Below are positions 33,421 to 45,070 of a stretch of 64,000 bases of DNA, in pieces. This DNA is from Ascochyta rabiei. Lineage: Eukaryota > Ascomycota > Dothideomycetes > Pleosporales > Didymellaceae. The position numbers were made by a program, and so were the translations under genes. The stretch is from positions 1,488,001-1,552,000 of the forward strand of contig NC_082405.1 in assembly GCF_004011695.2 (NCBI RefSeq), in the 5' to 3' direction. A model generated the notes under the pieces. The model was not told the DNA's origin. It saw only the letters and a program-made list of their open reading frames with translations, and made no database searches. Position 1 is the first letter of the stretch. Every line of letters starts with the position of its first letter.

Positions 33421-36400
33421 ATGGCCGCCCCACAGAGCAATGGCCGCGCAAAGAAGGTGTCCAAGCCCAAGGCCAGCGGCTATCTGAACGGCTCAGCCAA
33501 CGGCCATCTCAACGGCCACGCAGACAAGTCCAAATCCTCCAGCGTCGCCGTGCGCCCAAGGAAGCAAAGAAGAACATTCACAGGCGCTGTCACAAGTATC
33601 CTGCTGAGGTAGGCCGCTCTGTTCTTTGCGCTCCTTCCGCAACGCTGCACACGTGCTGACTCTGCCTAGACTGTCGGTGTGGTACGTCATCCTCACCGCC
33701 GCCTTCAGGTGCCCGTCCTCCGTGACGCAGCTGAACGACTCCTCTCCTCGTGTCTGCACACCATATCTGCAGGTGCGCTCCTACGTAACACCTCACCTCG
33801 ACCCTTACTACCAGGCCTACCTTGCACCCCACGTGGAGAAGGCAAAGCCCTACGTCGACCGCTTCGAACGCCAGGTCTACACACCCGCCGCTAGCTTCAC
33901 CAAGAAGCAGTACACTACGTACGGCGCGCACAGGGTCGAGCAAGCCAGGAAGCAGGCCGAGGCTGGCTGGGACAAGACAGTCCGCCCACACCTGCAGAAT
34001 GCCCAGAACGCCGCGCAAGCACAGTACGATGTCTACCTTGGACACCACGTGAAAAGGGCCTCAGATGCCGCCAGCCCTTACTACGACCAGATCAAGACTG
34101 GCTCGAGCAGCGCCTACCACAAATCGCTCCTGCCTGCATACGAGGCTTCTCGGCCCTACCTCCGCAAAGCTCGCGTGCAAGGTCGTCACGTCATTGTCGA
34201 TGTCGTCTTCCCTCACGTTCGCTCTGCCAAGGATATCACCTGGGCCTTCCTCGTCCGCAATATCTGGCCTCAACTACGCGTCCTCTACGGCGACAACGTT
34301 GAGCCACAGCTGGTCCGCATTTCTGAACGCTTAGGCCGCTACCGAGACCAGCAGAGAGTGGAGTCCGTGGTCGATGCTGTCGAGTCGGAAACGTAAGTTA
34401 CTAAATTCGATTCTCTCGACCTGACCCTGATGGCTACCAGGTCTACTGCCGCGACTGATGCCACCAAAATTGTCCCAACCGTTGCTGCGTCGAGCTCCAG
34501 CTCTATTGCTTCTGTTGCCTCTGCATCTATCAGCTCAGCCAGCAAAGCAGCTTCGAGCGTTGTAGACAGCATTTTGGGTGGCGACTCGTCCAGCGCTGCC
34601 TCTGGCGAAGCGCAGTCTGAAGCTTCAATCGACCCCAAAGACTCCGGTCTCTCTCCCGAAGAATTGAAGGAGAAGCTCAACGAGGATCTCCGCAAGTGGC
34701 AGACCAAGTTCGCTGCAGCAGCTGACAAGGGTGCCGAAGATCTTGAGCAGCGTGTCGCCGAAATCACTACTCGTCAGGTCGAGAAGGGCGTCAACGGACA
34801 CGGCAAAGCCTTGATCGTCAAGCTCGAGGAGAGCGCAGACTCGACTATCGTCAGCCTGAAGAGCTTCATCAAGAAGACCGTCAAGTCTATTCCTGAAGAT
34901 GCCACAGAGAAGGACCTTGAACTTGCACACGAGCAGTGCAGCACCAAGGCGCGTGAGCTCGGACAGACTGTAAAGCAAAAGGCTCAAGACGTCCGCGAGT
35001 GGAAGAGTTCCTACGATACAGAGACAGATACGCTTGTCCAAGCTGCCGTCAAGAGCACAGTCGAGGTCCTCGAAAAGATTCACGGTTTGGGACTCCAGGA
35101 AGTCGGAATGCGCTGGGCATGGACTGATGGTGTGACCTACAAAGACTGGCAGAACTACCACAAGCTAAAGTCCACCCTCACAGAATGGCAAGCCGAAGTC
35201 GAGTCTGTCGGCTCGAGACACGAGGGTCTCCGCCTTGCTCACGAAGAGGCCAAGCGTCTTGAAGATGAGGCTATGTCTATCGCCTCGAAGAACGTCAACG
35301 AGCTGGTTCGTCTCAAGGACGTTGCCAAGTGGAAGCTCTGGGCTGACGATGCGACCGACGACTTCACAAACAACGCCGTACCCCCTCGTGCACGCAAGGC
35401 AGCCCAGCAAGTTCTGGATAATGTCGGCAGCGCCTCGTCAAAGGTCTCTGAGGCAATCGTCGGTTCAGAAACCCCAGTCAGCGAAAGCATTGCTTCTTCA
35501 ATCAAGAGTGCGGCCTTTGATGCTTCATCGAAGATGTCTGAAGCTTCTTCCGAAGTTTACAAATCCGTTGTAGGCGCAGAGACTCCATCGGCGCAAAATG
35601 TGCTCTCGCAGGCATCGTCGAAGGCTTCCGAAGTCGTCGTTGACGGTGCATCCAGCGTCAGCAGTGGCGCCAGTGAAGCCGCTAGCAGCGCGTCTAGTGC
35701 TGCATCTGGAGCAAAAGATGCCGTTGTAGAGAAGGCCTCTACCGCCACCGAATCTCCCAAGAAGGTCTGGGGTGGTGTTGCTGCCCAGGTTCTTGTTGAA
35801 GCAAGGGAGCCTGTATTTGACGATGTTATTGATGATGACGAGAGTGTGAATTACTCAGTCAAACTTCAGAGCATGGTTGCTGACGCCGGCGACCGTGCGT
35901 CTGAGCTGAGCAGGGCTGTCAGCGAAGCTCTTTTGGGTGCCACCAAGACACAGGGAAGCGTCGAATCTGCTACCTCTCTTGCAAGCGAGCAGTACGCCAA
36001 AGCCATTGCAGCAGCTTCGAGCGCGTTGTATGGAACTCAACAGCAGCCTCTTGAGAGTGCAACGAGCATAGCTTCTGTCAAGTTCGCCGATGCCGTCACC
36101 GCGTAAGTACCTTTTCGCTTCAAACATGACTGAAACTAATATTCGGCAGTGCATCTTACGCTATCTACGGCACTCCTACGCCCACCGCAGTGATCAAGAC
36201 CGTACAAGTCGAAGTGAGCTCACGTTACAGCAACGCCGTCAGCCTCGCCAGCGAACAACTCGAGAACGCAAAGTCCCAGCTCTCGGTTCTGGCTTCCGGA
36301 ACTCAGCAGCCCGCTTACCAGACTTTGTTGTCTGGGTTCGAGAAGGCATACTCTGACTCTGTCGCCGCCGCCAGCAGTCAGCTGCATGCCGCTCTTCAGT

Positions 36401-37920
36401 ACACCGAGTCGGCGAAGAGCTACGCAGCAGGCCCGACCCAAGGCTACTTTGCGTCTGTTTCCTCGATTGCTTCGTCAAGACTGTCCGAAGGTCTTAGCCA
36501 GGCTTCTGCTCAGTTTTCCACTCAGCCCACTTCCGGTATTGACAGTGCGCGTCGCCAGTACTACGAGGCTATTGGTCTCGCCCATGGCCGCTACTCTGAA
36601 TTTCTCGGTGCTGCCTCCAGCGCCGTCTACGGCCCTCAACAAGGTACAGCAGAGTCTTTCGCTTCGGTCGCATCTGCATCGGCGAGCTCCATTGCCTCGG
36701 CTGCGTCCGTGTCGGCAGCTTCCGCCGCATCTGGTGTTTCTGACACCGTTAATTCCGCTGCCGCAAATGCTCAGTCCGTAGCATCGAACGCTCAGGCTGC
36801 CGCTGAGTCGCTGGCCTCTCAAGTCAGTTCTGGTGTTATCGGCTCTGAGACACCTTGGACCGAGTCAGTTGCTTCTCAGGCTAGCGAGAACTGGGAGGCG
36901 TTGATCGCCAGGGCCAGCAGCCAGGTCTACGGTCAGCCTACTCCCTGGACAGAGTCAGTCTATTCTCAGGCTGGTGCATACGGAGCACAAGCCACAGCCA
37001 GGGTCGCCGAGCAGTATGCTGGTATTCAGGCCCTGATCTCTGAACTGGTCGTCGGCAAAGAGCCCGATTTCACCGAGAGCGTCATGAACAGATTTGCATC
37101 AGCATACTCTACAGGCCTTCCCGCTGTTGTTGCCTCTGCTGAATCATACGTCAACGGGCAATACGACTCTGCAAGCTCTTACGCCGGTGAGAGCTTCGAG
37201 GCTGCAACTGATTATGCTGCCGATGCCTACGCTTCCGCTTCATCTGTCGTCAGCTCCATCTTCACCCCACCAGCCGCCGTTGAGACTATCCTCAGCCAGG
37301 CCAGCGCGCAGATCGACTCGGCTCTTGAGAGCGCCTCGGTCGCTGTTTACGGAACCCCCAAGGGCGCGGCTGAGCAGGCTAGCGAGTCTGTTGCCAGCGC
37401 GTACGCTTCCATCCAGTCTCAGGTTAGCGAGGCCATCTACGGCACCGAACAGGCTCAGGATAGCTTCACTGCCGCTGCTGTTAGCGCTCAAGCTGCCATA
37501 AGCGCAGCCATCTTTGGCACACCCACAGCCACTGGCTACGCTGCATCGATCACGAGCGGCGCCTCTGACACATACGGCTCCGTAGCCAGTGGTGCTGGAG
37601 AGGTGTACAGCTCGGTTGCCAGTAACGCGGGAGAGGTCCTTGACTCCGTCGCGAGTGGCGCAGGTGAAGCCTACACTTCTGTCGCCTCGGTCGCAAGTGA
37701 GAACGCCGACTACGCCTACTCCAAGATCAGCTCCGCAATCTACGGTCCCGAACAGGGTGCTATGGAAAGCGCCAACAGCAGGATCGCACTCGCCGTCGAG
37801 GCAGCCAATTCGCGCATCAGCGAGATGTACGCTAGTGCATCCGTCAATGCTGGTAAGGCAGCCAGTAGCGCGTCAAGCGTTGCTACTGAGGCGACACAAA
37901 GAGTCAAGGACGAGTTGTAA
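33421..37920 (+). CDS. Long Ala/Ser-rich repeat protein with one N-terminal membrane segment
   Basis: Four exons (33421-33608, 33670-34392, 34441-36102, 36150-37920; introns 61, 48 and 47 nt, all in phase) give 1447 residues. Exon 1 is basic and Ser-rich, and residues about 55-75 are hydrophobic (single membrane anchor). Next comes a Tyr/Pro-rich helical part with repeated PY and YV elements, then a charged coiled coil at about 380-640. The last half is built of degenerate repeats of about 60-70 residues: Ala/Ser-rich amphipathic stretches, each closed by a motif such as SSALYGTQQ, SSAVYGPQQ, SQVYGQPTP, SEAIYGTEQ or SSAIYGPEQ followed by ES. The pattern recalls apolipoprotein- or LEA-like surface-binding helices. 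Fungal homologues are sometimes named hoxa13 transcription factor; nothing here shows a homeodomain. Function unknown. Confidence 0.75.
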
Positions 37921-38710
37921 ATCACTGCAACATCAACAGGGACAAGATAGATGCACGACCTTTTGTCTCCAGGCATCTAATTACTCACACCTACCCCTCT
38001 CACAAATCTCAAAATTGCGCTCTCACACCATGACGAACCAGCAATCACCAATCACGACTTCACACTCCTTATGCTACTGTACAAGTACTTTTTCTACTCG
38101 TCTGAGTGTCTACCATACTGCTCTATTCCCCCACTCGCCAGCTCCTGTTGAGCTGAGATTTTCTGCATCGGATCGAAACAAAACGAAATGACATGAGGAA
38201 GGAAGGAAGGGTGGACGGATGGATGGATGGAGCCAGGTAATACATATCCCAAGTACGCAGCTACGACATGATTAGCTTTCTGTTTTTCCCCCTTCTGTTA
38301 GTCATTCTCGCGATTATTCTTTAGCGCTGAGCTACTGGCGATATGGAAATGAATATACCCTTTCTACTTCACGCATTGGTTGCATGGTTCACTTGACCTT
38401 ATGTGGGATTTGTCATGTTGACGCGCTTTCCCGTGTCAGCAGCTATACGCTTCGATGATCAATTATCAGTTCTCGATTCAAGTGTGCACTGGAGGGGTGG
38501 GTTCGTGGTATTGTTCATTTGAGGTCTACATATATTCCATCGTGTCATTACTCAGTCGTTGGTTGCTGGTATCTTCGCTCGTCCCGTGTACACTGCATGT
38601 ACAATGTCATCCCAATGATTGTATATCGCTTGCCATGTCAGTCCAAAACCCAATAACGCCAGTCATGCATCCTCATTCAGACTCATCGTCCTCCAGTCAG
38701 TAAAACATGA
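37921..38710. other. Intergenic region between convergent genes
   Basis: About 790 bp holding the 3' flanks of two convergent genes. The only structure is a GGAA/GGAT repeat at about 38196-38231. No gene was seen. Confidence 0.55.
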
Positions 38711-40333
38711 CTACGAATCGCTGTCGCTCAACGAGTCGCGTCGCCCGCGCTCTCCTCCCCGCCTGTAGCCTGCCATGACGTCGCGGCCACCGCGCTCACG
38801 CTCCCGGCGGTGGCTCGGTGCGCCAACCTGGCTTACGCTCTCATTCGGCACAACGGTGCCCGCCTGGCTCAGTCCAGGAATGTGGCACGGGTAAGACATG
38901 TGGCCTTGTGCGTTTCCGTTGGCAGTTGTGAAGATGTCAGACGGCGCATAAGAGTTTTCAGGCCTGGAGCTGCGGTGCTTCTTCTGCGGTGACTGCGACG
39001 TAGGGCGGGAACGGGATTCCGCAGGACGAGGGCGGGATTGCGAAGTGCGGTCGCGGCTTTGTTGGCGTGCCTGCGCGCGCTCAGCCTTGGGGCGGTAGTC
39101 GGAGTAGTACGAAGACTCGGCAGCTTCAGAAGGAGCAGAGCGGGCATTTGTGCGGCTATCCTCAGTGTATGCGCCGGTGTAGACAGTGTTTGCATCGTCG
39201 TCACCGGTCGTGAAGGAGTATGCTGCCGAAGGGGGTGCGCGGCGAGCGTTGGACGGGGCTTTGGCAGGTGCAGAAGCCTTGACAGGTGGAGGAGACTTGA
39301 CAGGCGAGGAAGCCTTAACAGGAGACTTGGGCGGTGCTGGCGCAAAGTCCCGAGCTTCAGAGTGGTCGTATTCAGAGGGTGCGGTGTACTCGGTGAAGGC
39401 GCGCGTGTATTCAGTGCGGGCTTCAGCCATCTCTGGCATCTCCGAGCCAACTTCAGAGCGAGTTTTCTTTGCCTTCTTTTGGTCGGCCTTTTCACGCTTG
39501 GCTTCTGCCTTTTCAGCTTCCTTGCGGGCTTTGGCTTGTGCGGCGGCGGTCTTGAGGGCTTCTTTCTCGGCGGCTCTGGCGTTCTTCATGCGTTCGCGGG
39601 CGCGGCGCTCCTTCTCTTTGGCTTCTTTCTTGGGATCTCTCTTATCTTTCTTGACGAGTGGTTTTCCGGAGACGTTGGAGCCAAGATCGGAGGGTTCGGT
39701 GGGCGAGTAGTCGGTGTACATGCCGTCAGCCTGACGATTGAGGCCTCCAACACGGGCAGCCTTCTCGTGGCGGTAGCCATCAAGGTCAGGGTCGTTGTAG
39801 TCGTTGGTATGATCGCGGCGATGCTTCTTGTGGCGTCTGCCATCACCACCACGCAGGCCGTGGCGGGACTTGCCCTCTTCAGCATCACGGATCTCACTCA
39901 TGTCTGCGCTGGTGCCGGTCTCGTCGGTGTAGCCAACGCTGCTCTCGGCGCCATAGCTGCCACCATGCACAACACTGCCTCCTCCCAGCCTGGTGCTCTT
40001 GGTAGCATTGGACAGTGTCTTGCCATCAGGTCCCTTGCGGCGGAGAACAGTCGATTTGTAGTCCTCCCAGTCGTCTTTCCTCCACTTGAACCCTCCGTTT
40101 TTGGCCCAGAAGAAGAACCAGATGGCTGTAAGGGTCATGCCCACGGCAATGAGGGCGAATAGGACCTGGAACCCTGGGCCGGACAGGTCCTGTGCTGGCC
40201 GCGAGCCCGCTGCTGCAATGACTTTGTAGTCATCGCGCTTGGTGAGGGACTTGGCCAGGTGCAGGGCGCGGACAGCCAAAGGCGAGCGTGCCTGTGCCTG
40301 CGTGTTGGCGTCGAGTTCAGGGTGGGGCGCCAT
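38711..40333 (-). CDS. Fungal single-pass membrane protein with charged disordered tail
   Basis: A 540-residue intronless gene. I chose the ATG at 40333 (MAPHPELDAN) over the upstream ATG at 40393, because the intervening 20 residues are non-conserved in character. Residues about 55-76 form one membrane helix, followed by WAKNGGFKWRKDDWEDYKSTVLRRKGPDGKT, a block conserved in many Pezizomycotina to my knowledge. The C-terminal 400 residues are disordered: a Lys/Glu/Ala-rich segment (about 230-310), a PVKAS-type Pro/Lys repeat (about 330-365), and Arg/Ser-rich sequence at the end. No catalytic motif is seen and the function is unknown. Confidence 0.75.
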   Translation of the reverse strand: MAPHPELDANTQAQARSPLAVRALHLAKSLTKRDDYKVIAAAGSRPAQDLSGPGFQVLFALIAVGMTLTAIWFFFWAKNGGFKWRKDDWEDYKSTVLRRKGPDGKTLSNATKSTRLGGGSVVHGGSYGAESSVGYTDETGTSADMSEIRDAEEGKSRHGLRGGDGRRHKKHRRDHTNDYNDPDLDGYRHEKAARVGGLNRQADGMYTDYSPTEPSDLGSNVSGKPLVKKDKRDPKKEAKEKERRARERMKNARAAEKEALKTAAAQAKARKEAEKAEAKREKADQKKAKKTRSEVGSEMPEMAEARTEYTRAFTEYTAPSEYDHSEARDFAPAPPKSPVKASSPVKSPPPVKASAPAKAPSNARRAPPSAAYSFTTGDDDANTVYTGAYTEDSRTNARSAPSEAAESSYYSDYRPKAERAQARQQSRDRTSQSRPRPAESRSRPTSQSPQKKHRSSRPENSYAPSDIFTTANGNAQGHMSYPCHIPGLSQAGTVVPNESVSQVGAPSHRRERERGGRDVMAGYRRGGERGRRDSLSDSDS

Positions 40334-40898
40334 GTTGGGCGGGCTCTGTGGAATGCGGACCCAGCAGACGCAGGTGGTGAATGTGTCGAACAACGAATGC
40401 AGCTAGTGAGTTCTGTCAGAACAACTCGGGATAGAAATGGTGACTCTGGAATGTGTGGGGAAGAGGAGAGCATGGTCCTCGATACCTTTGCTCCGTTTGC
40501 TGGTGGCTGGCAAACGCCTGAAGTGGAGGCTGGGGAGGCTGGGGAAGCCGCGCGCGTCATTGTAAACATGGCGCTGCTGCAGCAACGCTCAACCCTGAAC
40601 ACCAGCGCGACCATACGCGCCAGCATGCAGGTTTTATTTCACATGGGTTCACAGCATGCTCATCGCGATTGCTACTGGACCGACCTCTGGAAGCTCAAAC
40701 GGCGATGCCTCGCTCTACCACAGGCATAGACGCTAAGACGACACAACTGCGCGAAGGCTGACTCTAGCCCATGGCCTGCCTGCAAGTCGGCTCGACGTTG
40801 TGAGGCGTCGTAGAGGCACTGGTTTGATTGACTTCCACATGCTGTATTTGTTTCCATCCGAGCGATTGCACATGCGATAACGCTGACAGGCAATGCTG

Positions 40899-40954
40899 AT
40901 GAGAATCCTTCTATGAGAGTCCTTCTATGAGAGTCCTTCTATGAGAGTCCTTCT
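40899..40954. repeat. Four tandem copies of a 14 bp unit
   Basis: The unit ATGAGAGTCCTTCT is repeated four times without gap (the first copy has A for G at one position). It lies about 220 bp before the MFS start codon. Confidence 0.9.
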
Positions 40955-41118
40955 GGTCCTAAAAATGGCCAGTCCGGATCTGCACTAGCGTCGTCAAGCT
41001 TACTGAAGACGCCCTTTTCTCTACATGTAGGGCGCGAACCAGTCGTCAACTTGACAAAGAAAAACTGGCACCCGAGTCTCCAAGAATTTTGATCTGTCTG
41101 AATATGAACCATCAGGAT

Positions 41119-41126
41119 TATATAAG
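41119..41126 (+). promoter_or_regulatory. TATA box of the MFS transporter gene
   Basis: TATATAAG lies 49 bp upstream of the ATG at 41175, so the 5' leader would be very short. Confidence 0.6.
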
Positions 41127-41174
41127 AAGACCGCGCGGCTCACAGCTACTCCTCGATCGAATCACTGCGACACG

Positions 41175-42893
41175 ATGAGCACTACTATGGCGACCGTGAT
41201 AGAAGCTGTCCAGTTACAGACTATCTCCAAGGCCAATTTCCAAGAACCTTCTGTTCGCACTCCAAGGCCGTCTGCGGACTCAGTGCGAACACTTGGTGCG
41301 GGTCGGACTGGCGGAATTTTTGAATCAGAGTTCTCGAGTTTATCTGCATCGAAGACGCCCAACCTACACATCTTTCTCGCCATCTTTACACCTTCATTTG
41401 TAGGCTTTCTCTCCAGCTTCACAAACGGGGTCATTACAATCGGTCTTCCAGAGATTGCACGCTCGCTTTCCCTTGATCGCTCTCTGTACCTTTGGCCATC
41501 TTCTGTTTACGGCCTGACGTCTGGGGCCTGTCTCCTAATCGCTGGATCTATCGCCGACATTGTCGGTGCACGGCCTGTTGAATTACTCGGCATCACGTTG
41601 ATTGGCGCCTTTACACTGGCTTGCGGATTCTCAACTACGGGCGAGCAGCTTGTCGTCTTCCGCGCTCTTCAAGGAGTCGCGCTGGCCATGCACCTCCCAG
41701 CCTCTGTAGCGTTAATCTCAGGAGCTGTGCCGTCAGGACGAGCAAGGAATCTTGGCTTCGCATGTCTAGGCTTCAGTCAACCGCTCGGCTTCGCTGTGGG
41801 TCTGGTCATCAGCGGAATCTTGATCGAGAAAGCTGGTTGGCGATCTGGTTTCTACCTGTCCGGGGGCGCCTTGCTGGCCACGGCTATCGCAGCTGTGTGG
41901 AGCTTGCCAAAGCTGAAGACAGGTGCACACGACGGAGTGATCACACTGGCGAAGAAGGTTGGCAAAGAGGTTGATTGGGTTGGAGGTATGATCTCGGGCG
42001 GTGGCCTGGCTATCCTGGCCTATGTCCTTGCGTAAGTAACTCGAGCAACTAGTGGAGCTCATGTTCTGACAAACAACAGTATCCTCAGCGCAGACCTCGC
42101 CACCATCCGGTCAGCAGAAACCGCGACTTTGCTCGCACTCAGCATCGTCCTCCTCCTCGCCTTTCCAGCATGGATGTACTACCGCGAACGCGTGAACAAA
42201 CCCGCTCTCGTGCCCAACAAGCTCTGGAGAAACATACCCTTCACATCGACATGCATCATGGTGGCCCTCTCTTATGGCGTGATGAATAGCATCGAAACCT
42301 TCTCATCGCTCTACTTCCAAGAGATCCAACAAGCCACCCCACTGACAACATCCCTCTACCTCCTCCCCAACCTCGCCACCGGCGTACTGCTGAACGTCCT
42401 GGTCGGCACCTTCGTCCACAAGATACCGGCGCTCTATCTAGTCTCCATCTCTGCCGTCATATGCTCCATCTCGCCTCTCCTCATGGCCGTCATGGATCCA
42501 AGCTGGAACTATTTCTACCTCGCCTTCTGGGCCCAGGTCTGCGCCCCGTTCAGTGCCGACGTACTCTTCACCGTCGGCTTGATCATCGTGAGTGACAATT
42601 TTCTCGAAAGGGACCAGGCACTAGCGGGTGCTGTCTTCAACATGGTCGCGCAGTTCGGGATGAGTTTGGGCATGGGAAGCTGTCAAGTTGTTGCGCTGGG
42701 GGTGATTGGAAGTGACAAGAGCAGCAATGATGGCGGAAGTGGACATGGTGATTCGTCCACACACGATCCAAGGGAGCTGTTGAAAGGGTACCGTGCAAGC
42801 TTTTGGACAATGTTTGGGTACATGTTGTGCTGTGTGTGCATCGCGATCGTAGGGTTGAGGAAGGCTGGGAAGGTGGGGTTGAAGAAGGACTGA
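41175..42893 (+). CDS. MFS transporter (drug:H+ antiporter-like, DHA2 type)
   Basis: A plasma-membrane or vacuolar antiporter exporting small molecules; the substrate cannot be read from sequence. Exon 1 (41175-42031) and exon 2 (42080-42893) flank a 48 nt intron (GTAAGT...CAACAG), giving 556 residues. The first 65 residues are a cytosolic tail, followed by 12-14 hydrophobic segments. MFS motif-A-like sequence GSIADIVGARPVELLG, then RALQGVALAMHLPASVALI and the GFYLSGG region, match the DHA2 drug-resistance family. A short hydrophilic loop (Gly/Ser/His-rich, DKSSNDGGSGHGDS) lies before the last helix. Confidence 0.88.
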
Positions 42894-43337
42894 AGCGACG
42901 CTTCGATTCGTATAGTCTTACTAAAGCAGATAGATGTGCTTTCAGCTTCACTAGATACAAGCTTTGCCCAAAGTTTCAGCATGCCCAAAAGCCAATCGCG
43001 TATCAATCTTTGAAGCTTCTGCGTCATGTTGTCACTGGATTGGTTTTGTTGTTCGGGTGCCGCAGGAGGAAGGTGAGGGTGCGAAAGTGAGTGACTTACG
43101 CTACAGAGACAACCAGACAGCATACTGTGCCGCTCAAACGATCCAAAACATGATAACATTACTGTTTATACTTTACAAGAAGCAAACTTTTACAAGTTGT
43201 GTGCCCAGCCTACCCACCACAGCGCGCAAGTGCGCGTTTACTATCCATTTTCTTGAACGCCAGTCGCTGTACCTAATACACCACATGGGGAGAGCTCTTT
43301 GTACATGATCAAAGGCAAGACAGTCGCCTGGGATGTG
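42894..43337. other. Intergenic region between convergent genes
   Basis: About 440 bp, 3' flanks of two convergent genes; nothing further seen. Confidence 0.55.
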
Positions 43338-44698
43338 CTACCAAGTCGTGGGTACCTTGGGGTATTCGTCCTTGCTGATCTTCAAGTCTTCAAAGACCGA
43401 GTCGTCACCTGCGCCACATGTTAGCACACGCAAGCCTATACCGGCGATAGTCACTCACCCTTCAGATGCTGAACACGAAGCTCATCTTCATGCTCAAGCC
43501 GCTCGATCTCCTCCTTTGGCGTCTCCTTATCGTGCTTCTCGTTCTTCTTCGTGGGCTCGACGGCCTTGTCCATGTTCTCGCCAATGAGCAGGATTTGACA
43601 GTACTCGTGATCAAGGTACTTGGGCTTGACCTCGGTCCAAGCGAGACCGCGGAATTCTTCAATGATCTCCTTGGAGAAATCGGGCTTCTGGGGAAGAGAT
43701 GCGCTTGCTGGGCCGCTACGCTCGGGGCTCTTTACACTGATTATAAAACTGCCTTGGTCCTTGATGCCGAGATCCTCCTGCACTTCGCCGATGTCTGATG
43801 GGATCGTAGTCGAGTAGACGAGATGGGTAGTAGCATCCTCAGTACGAGTGATCAGGTACACACCTTCTGCAACAGGAGTGACAGGGTCAGTGTGGCGAGT
43901 GCCTTGCGTCTGGGTGTCGTAGTCTGCGCCTTTGAAGAAGTTGTCCTTCAGATCTTGGATGCTCGTATTGGCCTTCTCGACAAAAGCCATGAAGCGGTCG
44001 TTGTGAGACTTGGGGAAGACTTTTTTAGGCAGAGCGAACAGACGGTTGTTCTTGAGATCCTGGACAGCACCATCACCTAGCTTAGCACCTGTGAGTAAAG
44101 GTCGAAGGACGAAGAATGTGCGCTGCAGGTCACCAACACTCTCAGCCTCATCGACACTAACACGGTTGCGTGTGAAGAAATAGATGACACCCTTCTCCAG
44201 GATGTTCGATGGCATCTTCTTCTCGCGTTGTGATGACTCTTCAATAGCGCCGTCGCCATTTACCTCGGTATTTGTGGCATCCTCAGCTTTGTTGTTCGTC
44301 GAACCATCTGTTTTGCTAACAGCATCTTGACCATCCGTGGCCTTTGTCTCTGCGCCGTTGGCCGTGCCTGTGCTCTCCTTCTTCGTGGCGTCCTTGTCCT
44401 TGCCCTTAGCTGTCTGCTCGGTCAATTTTTCCTCAGGCGTATCCTTCTCTGCATCCTTCACCACATCCTGTGCAGCTTCTTGCATCTCGGTATCATCCTT
44501 GGTCTTCTGGTCTTCTGGCTTGGGGTCAAGCATGCTGTCGATAGTTGGCTGGTTCTTTGACGCTTTACGTCCGCGCTTGGGCGAGGTCTCGGCATCATGA
44601 TCTGCCTCAGGCTTTCGCTTGCTTCCAACTACAGCATCGTTCTTGGTCGGGCTCGAGTTGTTGCTACCGTTGCGTGTCGAAGAGCGTGTTCCTGCCAT
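43338..44698 (-). CDS. Acidic, nuclear-type conserved fungal protein
   Basis: Exon 1 (44698-43459) and a short exon 2 (43408-43338) across a 50 nt intron (GTGAGT...GCGCAG) give 436 residues. The last exon adds the C-terminal tail DDSVFEDLKISKDEYPKVPTTW, which reads as a conserved end. The first 165 residues are disordered and charged, with a basic region (SKRKPEADHDAETSPKRGRKASK) that could be a nuclear signal, and many Lys/Glu/Thr repeats. From about 165 to 400 the chain is globular (ILEKGVIYFFTRNRVSVDEAESVGDLQRTFFVLRP) with YLITRTEDATTHLVYSTTIP. Homologues are often labelled BTB-domain transcription factor; I see no BTB signature here, so I leave the function open. Confidence 0.8.
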
Positions 44699-45070
44699 GC
44701 TGAGGTACTGGGGTGTCTGAAGAGAGGATTAAGAAGCGATGCGTAGTAATTGATGAGGGTTTGAATCGCTGGAGTCTGTTGTGACGTGTGGTGTTTCCTG
44801 GGGCGCGACTTGACTTTGAGCTGCTTCTCTAGCGCGCCGCGTGCGACGCGTCAATGATGTCACGTTTCTGGAGAAATAACACGAGCAATCGTCAGGGCAC
44901 GTGCCTTTGGTTTGCGATTGCGATCGCGTTTGCGTTTGCAGGTCTGTCTGTCGCGCAGATGAAAAGGCGTTGCTCCCGTCAGAACTGCACCAGCTTCAAG
45001 AGACACAATGGCGACGAAAAACCATCTATAGGCCAGATTTCGAGACATCTGCGTTCTATCATGTGGAGCC
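44699..45070. other. Intergenic region between two leftward genes
   Basis: A 372 bp gap holding the promoter of the leftward acidic-protein gene and the 3' flank of the leftward uroporphyrinogen-III synthase gene. Nothing else seen. Confidence 0.5.

Larger units (their letters stand above)
40334..41174. other. Intergenic region upstream of the MFS gene
   Basis: A divergent region of about 840 bp. It contains the 14 bp tandem repeat at 40899-40954 and a TATA box near the MFS gene. No further gene was seen. Confidence 0.5.

Noticed and set aside
33670..33780. A further 64 nt intron in the repeat protein (GTGCCC...CTGCAG)
   Set aside because: Removing it shifts the frame to a TAA, while the uninterrupted frame reads through a Cys-containing segment like that of homologues.
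33421..37920. Homeobox (hoxa13) transcription factor label
   Set aside because: No homeodomain helix-turn-helix signature was seen; the sequence is a membrane-anchored repeat protein.
10926..42893. A secondary-metabolite cluster (regulator, PPTase, MFS)
   Set aside because: No polyketide or peptide synthase or tailoring gene lies between them, and the intervening genes are housekeeping. The PPTase is a general activator.
43338..44698. BTB-domain transcription factor label
   Set aside because: No BTB motif such as DFxxxVG with a following helical pattern was seen; only the acidic and globular parts are evident.
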